This document shows, piece after piece, positions 47,311-58,500 of a stretch of 64,000 bases of DNA. Below the pieces are notes generated by a model. It did no database searches, was not told the DNA's origin, and worked only from the letters and a program-made list of their open reading frames with translations. This DNA comes from Ooceraea biroi (lineage: Eukaryota; Arthropoda; Insecta; Hymenoptera; Formicidae). The stretch's first letter is position 1. Every line of letters begins with the position of its first letter. The stretch is from assembly GCF_003672135.1 (NCBI RefSeq), contig NC_039511.1, positions 5,482,464 to 5,546,463 on the forward strand. The letters are read 5' to 3'. A program made the position numbers and the translations under genes.

Positions 47311-48317
47311 ATGTACGAAGCTTTCATCAGCGGTTACCGTCTGGCCGATGTGTCACATGGAAAACCCTATTACGTTTACTGTATCGAGGTTCTCGAGTCG
47401 AAAACCGGCACTCGACATTTCATCGAGAGGAGATACAGTGAATTTAGCGCGTTACATCGCACGGTACGTCACCCAAGTATATCAATAGCAAGCGTCTGAT
47501 TGTCAGTAAAAAAGTATGTTGGTGTGAATGTGATAAATGTGACTTTTTCGAAAATTGTCACAATTTTTCACGTGTCGCAGATATAATCTAGTATTATATG
47601 GTAACATGTTTTAATTGTTATTAGTAAATTATGTAATTATTTCGTACGTCGTATTAAGAATTGAATAGATTCAGTATATATGATTTTTGTTAATATCTTT
47701 GAAAAAGCCAGTTCCGACTTGGTCAAAGAGTTCTTAGAAGAATTGCTTTCGGCCTTACATCACTGTACAAAAGAATTTTGCTATTCAGTTGAAGAAAGAT
47801 AACTCGGAGATTGCGCCATTTCCACCAAAAAGAGTAAGGAACTCGCAGCCGAAGGTTTTGGAACAACGGCGAGCTGCGTTGGAATTATATATCCAGAAAA
47901 TGCTACGCTTGTTAGCGACGAAACAGCAGGTCCTTAATTTCCTGGGTATAGAGAATCAGGAGGCCCGTGCATCCTATCAGAGGTATTTTGTTAAACCGAT
48001 CAAATTTAATTTGTGAGACTAGAAAAATTTTCAGCATCTTAATTTCAAATATTAAGAAATAATATAGCTTTCTCAGCAATCTTTCACTCTCTTTTTTTCC
48101 AAACCAGTCAAAATTACGACAACTTTGTTCATCTAATCGTATTATCTCTAACTTTCGCAGAATGCACAATGCCGGCTCGATGCATCACCATCCAGACACT
48201 CTGGGGCATCATCCAGTCATAACATATCACTGCGATCCATACGTCCAAGCTGACTCGACTAGCGATCTTCCAGATGTGGTAACCAATGGTGTATTGTTGG
48301 GTATTTACAAGTCCTGA
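47311..48317 (+). CDS. Snx24: sorting nexin 24-like PX-domain protein
   Basis: Three exons (47311-47463, 47789-47982, 48161-48317) join in phase to 167 aa. Exon 1 begins the PX domain (ISGYRLADVSHGKPYYVYCI, then RHFIERRYSEFSALHR with the RRYSEF phosphoinositide-binding motif). Exon 2 gives the proline loop and following helix (FPPKRVRNSQPKVLEQRRAA, then FLGIENQEAR). The tail is His-rich (MHHHPDTLGHHP). The length and single-domain layout match SNX22/SNX24 (human SNX24 169 aa), small PX proteins thought to bind phosphoinositides on endosomal membranes. No BAR domain is present. There is no in-frame stop upstream of the chosen ATG, but it is the first ATG in the frame. Confidence 0.88.
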
Positions 48318-48626
48318 TCTCGAAATTGTTCTCAAAATATTGAGGATAGTTTACGAATGTTAGAAGAATAGATACAAGTGTATTTTTAACGATGATACGA
48401 GGATCCACATGGATGGAACGGTATAAGATAATATAAACACGATAAAATATTTGTGTGCAAGATCGAGGCGGAGAAAAGAGATTAAATGCTTCCATTTTAT
48501 GTAGAATCTCATTCATATGCTATACGATGTATCATATATAACAGTGTCATCCATGATAACTAACAATAAGAAGGAGAATGTTGGTGCAGGGTTCCGATGA
48601 AGTTAGTTTGCAACAGTTATTCGGAA

Positions 48627-48632
48627 AATAAA
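48627..48632 (+). terminator. poly(A) signal AATAAA of SNX24-like gene
   Basis: AATAAA lies 309 nt after the TGA stop. Confidence 0.55.
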
Positions 48633-51600
48633 ATCTCTGATTTAGTCATTCTTGTTCAATAGATTTTTTACGCTGAGAAGTCTAATTTCGTATAGTTACG
48701 GCGTCTTGATTAAGCTCAACAACATATTGAAGAACATGAAAAGTGTACAACTGTTTACACAAAATGAAGAAATATAATTGTATGTTTGTTACTTATCTTG
48801 TTTATTTCAGCTCGTACTTCCCGCTCATTCGTAACGTTCGTCTTCTTTTCGACCTGAATTACAAACGTTGCATATCGATTTCGCGCACTGTTATTGCGTA
48901 GAATGTTTACCGTCGTAAAATTTAAATTGCATATTTTTAAATATTTTTTTCAGTTACATTTTCGTGTTCAAAGTTTCAAATCGCGTCTATTTCGTTCGTA
49001 CAGATACAGCAAAATATTAATCGTTAGTGCAACGGGTGAACGAATGAGTTCTGTCAGCAATATTAATTAATTATTTAATAAAACAGCGTCGAAGACGAAG
49101 GAGTTCCGTCAAACGATAGCTTCTCACGAACTCGTGCTAAGAAAGAGTCGACAAAATTTCTCACTTGATTTGTTTTGATTCTGGACCACGAAGCGTCTGT
49201 TATTGATTTATTATCGATTATTTATATTGTACAAATCTTCCAAGTCTTATAACAAATGGAGCTATTAATAGGTATAATCCGCTGATAGGTCGGCGCGCTA
49301 GAAAATACAATTCTTTGTAAAAAAAGGAAGGGGAGTATATGTATACATATATATATATATAGAAGGAATGAGGGAGAGCAATAGTCTATTTATACAGATG
49401 CAATGAAAAGTGAGTGGTAAAAGTAATATCACTCGTAAGACGCTAGAGCAATTGTTAAAATAGGATCGTTCTTCGGTATTATGTTTAAAACGAAGCTCTC
49501 TTTAATCATTATCGTTCTTTCAAAAAAATGAGTATTATTGTACAAAGTATACTAGTATATTAAAGGTATGCATAGTACGCAAGTTACGCTACGAATTTGC
49601 ATACTGCGCACACAGTTTGAGGGAAGGTACAATGTTAAATGTGGGTCGTTATCCTGCGCACAGTGACAAACTTGCTCGATATACTGTATATGCTGTATGG
49701 TTGTGTCGCGTAATCATGACAATTTATACGGGAATTACGTACAATCATTAACGTATCATTAGCTTCGGGAAGATGTGTATGAGTGTATGTGTGGGTGTGG
49801 GTGTATGAGTGTAATGGGGAAATATATTTACAAAATTTCATACACTCGTAAAACGGCATTGTCCGATGACGTCTCTGCATTCAAATTTTATCGCAATTAC
49901 TTGATGAAATATCTCGATTATTCGCAGAAATACCGTCTTCTCTCTCTCTCTCTCTTTTACATACATCGTCAATTAATATCGCGAGATAAAAATTGTTTAG
50001 TCTGAAAGGGTATATAGGAATGGTATACAATTTTTTCTTCCTTACATTTTTATCAGTGGCATTACGCGCGTTAGCGTTTTCCTTTTTCTTCTCGGAATAA
50101 CATTCCGAGAAAATATATCTTATCTAATATCACTATATTCAGAATTAGTATTATCCGTTTACCAAGGGGAACGGGGGATACTTCCAAGTATTATTATACT
50201 AGTTGTACCTTACAAGCCAGACAATTGTTTGCTTTTGGATCTTTACGAGTTTTATGGATTCCAATTTGGAAATTATATCATGTTTAATGAAAAACGCGTT
50301 CAAAGATCATCGTTTATTTTTTTTTTTTCACTTTTTTTGTTGCGTATACTTGTAATTAAAAGTCAAATTAAAACTCCTTTCTAGTTCTTATAAGAAATTA
50401 TGTGAAAAACGTTTTGGAATTTATTTTTATACCTAAAGCTGAATATGTTAAAGACGCTTCTTAATTCTTAATTAGTCAATTCTTAATTATTCGAAAATCA
50501 TACGTGTTTTCGATGTTTTCGTGTTTCACTTTTGAAGAAAGATCGAAAGGAGATTGGCCAAAGAATTTTTAGGTTCCTTTTATATTTTTAAAATTATATA
50601 AAATTAATATAGTAAAAGTAAATATAAAAACTACTTGAAGAAAACTAAGAGACACCCGTGAATATCAATCAAAATTTTGTTATACGCGAAACATAAACGC
50701 GTATAGTGTAATGTACACTTTCTGAAGTCGAGTATCATTTATCTGAAATTTTTTTTAAATCGTGTATGAGTGTATGTGATGATAAATAAATGTTTATTCA
50801 ACTTAGCATGATTTAGATTTTAGCTATTTTATCTAAGGTTAATTAGAATTACAATATTATATACATAAAAGAGACGTTGCATTGGCACAGCAAAGATGTG
50901 TGCCCGGACTGCCACCCAGCCGCTCAGCGGGAATTATGTTACAATTAATCAACAATATGAGTTATGACGCATATTAGATACTTTGAACTTGTTTTCGTTG
51001 TGCTCTCTCAGACGGCTATGTGCCAATTATGTGAGAAAAATACTTTATTTAAGAATAATCAATAACGGGATATTTCTGTTCTTTCTTTCTTTGTTAATTT
51101 CGTGTTGCGCTTACGTTCCTTTTGTGCTCAGAAATAGTGTGGAAATTTAACGTTTCAAAAATTTGATAAAATTCTATTATATATCTTGAATTTTATGTAT
51201 CTATTTCAATAAATAGTAACTGTGCAAGAATAAAATTCGTATCCGAAAGCTAAGTTGAATCAAACTTATACATTTCTTGCATGAACTGTCATGTCATGTA
51301 TTTATTAATCATTTAAATGACAGAAAGAATACGTGGACATTACACGATATCTAAATAATGTCAAATATGACGTTTTACACGTATTTTGTTTTAAATCAAA
51401 AATAGTAAAATGTTATGGAACAATATAGCACGAATATAGAAAAACGATATAATGATGATACAGTGATATGAAATAAATTATTCAAATTCTTGTCGATTCC
51501 ATCTGCATTCAAAGCATAAATAAATAAAAAAGTATTATTAGCTTTTTTTGCGTATATCATTCTTGCATCCCACTGCCAGGTCAGTATTCATTAGACGGTT

Positions 51601-52674
51601 GGCAGTCCCGGCTTTAATGGAATGTTGCGGTTACATTACCTAATTAATGCGAGTGTTATTACGAGTCTACGGCTATATATACCGCGTCACGTAATTATAC
51701 TTCTCATACTGTCATATTCTCCGCATTGTCCCCGTTCCTTTTTTTTCATCGCGACACACGAAACAGTCTAAAATTATTAAATTATAAATTCAATTTTATT
51801 AAATTGAATTTGCTAATAATAATAATAATAATTGTCGCTTTACCGCATTCATGAGCTACATGTATTGCCTCTTGGTTTCAATCCGCTGGCTAAAAACTGT
51901 ACAAAGCGCATTAATCTTTTACCTTTCTGATTGAAATGTGTCCTTCCCAATAAAAAAAGATATACTTGTCGATATTTTTATCAAGTAATGCAATATTTGA
52001 CGTTTTACAATTTTACATAATGCAACTCCAGACTATACGTATAAAAACTGGATTCAAACTAAAGTCAAAATGATGCTTTCAAGTAAGAATTCTATTTCTA
52101 CATTTGAAGAATTCTTCGCTTTTTGAAAAATTCTGAATCCATATTTTTAAAAAAGTGAAAAGCTGTCTCTTGAAGCTATGGATAGCTTATGCATTTTTCT
52201 CTCATGCTATATGTAATATTTAAAATTCCATGTATCTTTATCGAAGTCGTTTAAAAAGCACAATAACGTCAGTTTTGAACGGAGTATTATATACATTATT
52301 CGTATATGCAAATGGTATTCTAATAGTACATTTGTATACACGTAAATTTTTATACGCTCTTCCTCCCCCACGGTCTCTCAATTTAGAAATATTATAACAT
52401 ATATATATATGTATATATATAACAATTTTTGCCTACTGTCATATATCTCGCATTAAGGTACCTAATTGGAATATTTCTATTACATAAACATCGTTTTATA
52501 TTTTGTCAAAGGCTTGCCAGCCGAAATCAACCGAACTCGATGAACGGGGCATGGCAAAAATTTATTTAAGGAAAGACAGACTTTTACAAAGTCAGCGCAT
52601 AAATCTAATTAGCTGCCTCTCTTATTTAACATATCTCCTTTCTTGAAGTAGCATTCTACGCGAATTAAAAACGA

Positions 52675-52676
<2 letters not shown>

Positions 52677-52718
<42 letters not shown>
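52677..52718. repeat. (TG)n microsatellite
   Basis: About twenty uninterrupted TG units, followed within 200 bp by further TG, TA and CATGTA runs. Confidence 0.92.
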
Positions 52719-52720
<2 letters not shown>

Positions 52721-55329
52721 CTGCACGCTTATGTATGTATGTGCATGTGTGTGTGTCCATGCTTAACTATGCATGCGTGTATATATATATATATATACAC
52801 ACGCATGTATACATGTACATGTACACATACGCATGTACACATGTTATGTGTATGTATATACGCGCAGCAATGAGAATGCAATGTATAATATTGATGCTTA
52901 TCACTGCTGCCCGCGTGACGAGTAGCATAACGAATGATTCCTCGATCTCGCTTAAATGATCTCAACGATAAAAAACAGTTCTACGTATTTACATGACTTC
53001 CCTTTTCGCTTATACAGCACGCAGTTACCGTCACATACGTATGCTATCTACACCGAGCCCTACCGTCGAACGCGAAAGCACTTGAACAATGTTTCGTTAT
53101 TACCCTGATCTCTCTATGCTCAATGATGACAATCAATGATGATAATCATAGGATGTCTACTGTAGTACTGTACTTCGCTCGAGGCGTGTTAGAATTTGCG
53201 CGGCAGTGTTGGTTTACGAACGATGAGGAAATTAGTGCGTGGTGCACAAAACGACGGAAAGTACGTTTGGAGAACGGATTGTTACATTCAAGTCATTTCT
53301 GTGCGCTAACAATTACGTATAAAACGCGTTGGTGTACAAAAACGATGCACGTAGAAAATATCCTGTATCCAAAAATACCTCCGAGAAACGCATCATTAAT
53401 CAATTTCTGATGCCCGTTTTCCTGGGATAAATTAACTAATAATTTAATTACTAATTACTAATAACTATTATATATACATATACATATAATAGAGATTCGT
53501 TCATTAGTACGTCGATTAATCGATACTAGGCTGACGCGATTAAAACAGGCTTAGGAAAATGAGAAACGTTCGCCTTTCACCGATCCTCGATATCGAGAGT
53601 GCACTTTCCGCCGTTTTTTCACATTCGAAGAAAATCTCAGGACGCTCATCGTTAGAGGCACTCTGTCCGCGATTGAGCTGTCAAGGAGATGCGCGCGTGT
53701 AATCGTATCGCAATCGTTAATTGGATGTATATACGCTAGTAAAACCAATTTGCGCCATTGATCTAAGATCTCTCGCTCATTCCGTTTCGGTTCCTTCCAT
53801 TTCGGGGTTTCCTCGAGGATGTTCGCCGTGGTACACGACGGCGTGTAAAAATATATATAAAAAAAATATGAATCAAACATACATGCAACATGCTTAGTCA
53901 GCTAGAAATTAGTTCTACGCACCGCGACGAAACGCAGTTCGAATTTGTTCAAATAATAATACTCGCAGCGCTGCAACGAATCCGTTTCCTTCTGCATGTG
54001 TATTCCGTTGCACGTTCTGCTCAAATGTCAAATTGTCACGAAATTTGCGAAACGCAAAGGGAGATAACGCGAGAAAGCACTCTTTAAGTATATACGCGCA
54101 GTGTCCCTAAGCAATTTTTGGCCGAACTTCTCGTCTTATTCCTGAAATAGTTAGAAAAACGGTAGATTCGCTCGGTTACTATTATTATCTAGATAATCAG
54201 CGATTAGCTTCTAATCGAATCTACTGTCAAATTGTCAACGTACTACTAATATCTCGCCTATTAGATTAATTAAACTCCGCTCAGCTCGAAATAAACGTGC
54301 GCGTTTTGCTGTTTCTCCTTTAAATTTCCGTCCTTACTAGCAACGCCTACTGCACAAGTAGCGAGTTTTAATTTTTGCATTGACGCGCTTGCGCGCGCGT
54401 ACATGAATTTTTCAACATGCATTCCTCGAAGAAACTACATACGGCTGCCACTATACTCCCCCGCGATCCGAGTTATTAATAATCACGCTCCCGCCCGTAT
54501 TCCCGGCCATTACCAATACTCACAGCACGCCAATAAGTGCACAACGATACTATCGAATTAGTCTTACTTAGATCTCTCTCTCTTTCCTCCTCTCTGTCTC
54601 TCTACGCTCCGCTCCGTCCTACAGCTTAAACAAAACGCATAAATGAGGCACTTGCCCGAATCTATACCGGCCGTATTAACACTCCGTTTCCTGTTTATAG
54701 ATCAAGATTTGCCAACAATTAATACACGGAAGGCACGCCTCATCTCTCTTTCGCGCGAATGCTTAAATGTCTCTACACAGTGTTTCGTGTTTTTTTTTCT
54801 TTTATCTTGCATCAGTCTAAGCACCTAACAGGCCACTGCTACGAACACAGTCCTCGTATGGTATCACATTACATTAATTACGGTTCAATTTTTCATCAGC
54901 CTCGACTTGTGTCGTTCTCGTCGGCATACACCTTTCCCCCGCGTTCTCTCTACTTCTCGCTCGTCGTCCCTCCCTATCGCGATCGAAAACGAATGAAGAA
55001 AAGTGACTCGAAACGATCTCGAATTCTATACAGAATAATTCCACGGTGGGGGCCACGTGGGCGTATATAACCGCGCGCAGACATCATACTTGGCGAAGCT
55101 TGAAAATACCATAAAAAAGTAGATCTCGGACTTATCACGTGATTCGCTATTCGCCCTCCGTTCCTTTGCATCGATCTACGATACAACGTGCGAGGTACGC
55201 GTCGCTATGTGATCGTGTCGCATCTCTCTCTCTTGACCGCGACCTGTAGCCGTGCGTTCGTGGGACTACAGGAAAAGAGAGGAAAGGGGTTTCGCTGCGC
55301 GTAGTACCATATCCGTGACAGTTCTCGGC

Positions 55330-55410
55330 TCTTCTTCTTCTTCTTCTTCTTCTTCTTCTTCTTCTTCTTCTTCTTCTTCTTCTGCTGCTGCTGCTTCTTC
55401 TTCTTCTTCG
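55330..55410. repeat. (TTC)n microsatellite in probable Sema1a 3' UTR
   Basis: About 27 trinucleotide units of TTC with a four-unit TGC interruption. It lies about 160 bp downstream of the Sema1a stop, so the transcript would carry a GAA/GCA repeat. Confidence 0.9.
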
Positions 55411-55567
55411 ATACTAGAATCGTAGAAGATACGTACAGTCATTTGTCACTCCCTCAACACTGCTACTTTCCTAGATGCACACAAAGTTACGGTCCTAGAC
55501 GTTTTTCGTGATCAAACCAACCGCAAGTAACGGGAAGGTCGCTTTATCCGCCGACGTGAATGCACGG

Positions 55568-58500
55568 TCACTTCCGCGGCGTTTCGTAAGTCAGTCCACG
55601 TCGAAAGCACATCGAGTTCGTGCCGTCGCGTTTACGATAGTCTATGCTTCGGAGCAGGAAGTTATCGTCCTCGCCGCAGTATTGGGCCATGGACTGGGAC
55701 CGCGGTGGCGGACTGTGCGCGCTCATGCTCGCGTGCGTGATCATGCTGTTAAAGTTCGGCAAGAACTGCGGGTTGAACAGCGACAGGATCCTCTCGTTGA
55801 GCTCGCGCGGACTTCGCGTGGGTACCATGTAGTGATCGCGCGAGTTGCCCGTCACCTCGTCGTTCCGACGAGCGAATCGATCATCATCAGCGTCGCCGGC
55901 GGCGGCCGCGAGACGACGACCGCAGAGATCATCGAGGCTGTTGGCACTGTCGCTGCTGCCGGAGTCCTCGTGCTCGCACGTCGCCGGCCCATTCATCAAC
56001 GTGGTCTCGGCGCACTCGGTCTGATGATACCGAATGGTGGATCGTTGCTCCGCGTCGTAAGAGTCCAAGTACTCGAGCGTGCAAGTCTCATCGTTCCCGA
56101 CGCTCTCGTAGTGATCCTCGTAGCGATCCTCGTCCGGTTTGTTATGCGTGTTGCTCGTGTGGTCCGTGGCGATGCCGGTGGTGAGACTCGTGGGCGTTGT
56201 CCCATCGTCATCCTCGTCGTCGTCGCCGTCCTCGTCGTTGCGTTCGTCCGACTCCGCGAGGTCGGAGGAAGAGCTGGTGGAAGATGCGCCAGAACCCGTG
56301 GGGTCCTGTGGCAAGCCTCAGACGGCTCTGTGTCGCCTTCTGTATCATATGTACGTTTTCTTCACTTTCTGCACCGGCTTGTTCTCCGCCGACGAGTTGG
56401 CGTTCTTGCCATTTGGGTTCTTGGGCGGTACGTTAAGTACCAAGTTGATAGACTTGTTGTTGAATCCGGGCGACTCGGAGCTCTCCGTCAGCCGGTTGAG
56501 CTGTTGCCGTTGCTCGGATGGCTCCGGGTACGACGTACCGCGCAGCCTCTGGGAGAACCAGAAGCCGAACGCGAAGCCAGCCACCAGGGAACAGAAGCAG
56601 GTGCCTATCAGCGCTCCTGTCAACGTTTGCGCCGAGTATACCACTGGTGTCACAGTTACACCTGTAATCAGATTGCAGTCAATGTTGAGCGATGTTGGGT
56701 ATTAATTTATTGTAACAACTGGTCGCGCGGTTTGTCACCGCAGAATATAAGTGCTTGGAACAGAGGGACAAACTTAAAGCGACAGAAGAAGTGTAAATGT
56801 AAGAGTAGGAACGATCACAGTACAGACAGTATACATGATTAATTCCTGCAGACACATCCCGAAATACAAACGCGTAGATGCTTCGTTATTGATGGTAACA
56901 ATGCAACCAGAAAGATGACGAGTCTATGCGAAGATACGTAAAAGATGCACAGAAGATACCTAGAATAAGTTTTTTCATTTCCATTCATTCAATTTCCTGC
57001 ATTTATAACAATAAATCACGCGATTTGAAAAAAAACCGAAAATTGAAATAATTTAATTGCTTTGCGGTGCGCATTGTCTGACATGGTCCTGCAGCTTTCA
57101 ATATAGTAATATAGTAAGACAAATTTGATATTGAATTTGTTATTTCTGTAACATTAGTTTTTATACACAATCGCCAGCTCGTCTGATTGAATTCTCAATA
57201 GAGAGACCGTTTCCTGTGTGCTAGTGTATTGGTAGGGCAAATTAATTGCAAACGTGAAAGTCGATCTACTGTTCGAGAGAGAACAAATAAAGAACAATGG
57301 AGTGGAGGATCATCTAAAGCGAGTTCGCGATATTATGAAGTAAGTCCTTCAACGTCTAATGCTGAAGATATTAATGCTGCTGGCGTGAAAAGTGACGGTG
57401 AATTAATTCTGTATAGCGCAAATGGTTACCTTGAGGCTCGTTAGCCCTCGGCTGGGTACGGCCGTACTGATTTTCCCGATCCAACTCGATGACGATCTCA
57501 TTGTCCCGTTCATCGGGCTGCTCGTCGCGCCCAATTTCGGGCGCTACTGCTGGTTGCACGGGCTTCGTCATCTCTGGAGTAACATTTACCAATATGATGA
57601 TAGAGGACAGATGATGGCGTACAAAATGATTTGCATACTTATTGCCATGTACACCACACGTGCCACGTATGTCTTTATATAATACATGACGTTTTGGATA
57701 ACTGCCGATTCAAGCGCATCACAGCTGGAGGATATTCGTACATGACGATTGTTGTTATTTAAAAATAAATAACTAATTAAAATCTATTTTTTTCATTTGA
57801 TTAATTTAATCGTGTAAGTCCCGTTATTTTTATGACTGTACGATTTCTCACGATGATGATCCAAGCGCTTGGATGGATGTCAAGCTATCAGATACAACTC
57901 CAAATCATGATGTACGAATATCTTGGTACAACATTACGCGTCCAATCTGGAAGCGCTGCAAAGGCATACATGGCACCTAATGTACACCACGAGTACATGA
58001 GATGATGGCTGATTGTGAGTTGCGTTAGCAAGCAATGTTTCTGGCGTCCAGAAGATCGTGCACGTATTAATCAACTAGGAGTTATAAATGCCTTAACATG
58101 TGCGATATGCATTTTATGGACACATTTTCGGCAAAAAAGCGCGCCAAATAGCGTATTTAGATCGTCGGGTAGGAATTGAACTGTAGATATAATTCGCTGT
58201 TCTTGATTAATGGATCACATGTTTGGCTCAGCCAAGGCAATTACACTTAAATTAAAGCGGATGGAATTAAGAAAAATCAAGGAGCCTCACAATTTTTAAG
58301 CACTACTATGATTCTAAAAAAAAAATTAGGCAAAAATGGCCTTGTGGATGCAATTCCATCGTATAAAATTGTAAAGGCAACGTTCGGATATCGAGCAAAA
58401 GGAAGCGACTAATAAACCAATTCAAAAAATCATTTTCTTAAAGTCATGCCTAAAGATTTTACGTACTAAAAGTAATATTATTATTATTATTAATTCTCAA

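Larger units (their letters stand above)
48318..55567. other. 7.2 kb between convergent SNX24-like and Sema1a genes
   Basis: Mostly AT-rich DNA with the SNX24 poly(A) signal at its left end and presumably the Sema1a 3' UTR at its right. It holds TG and TTC microsatellites. Candidate ORFs of 60-109 codons have no domain, leader or splice partner. No RNA gene was recognised. Confidence 0.5.

Noticed and set aside
50281..50345. Poly-T rich run resembling a retroposon poly(A) tail in reverse
   Set aside because: No element body or target duplication could be seen next to it.
55508..56842. 444-codon plus-strand ORF
   Set aside because: It is antisense to the Sema1a tail and transmembrane exons. 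The acidic Ser/Asp-rich codons of the real gene read in reverse as Val/Arg/Leu-rich sequence, which keeps the antisense frame open. There is no domain or splice partner.
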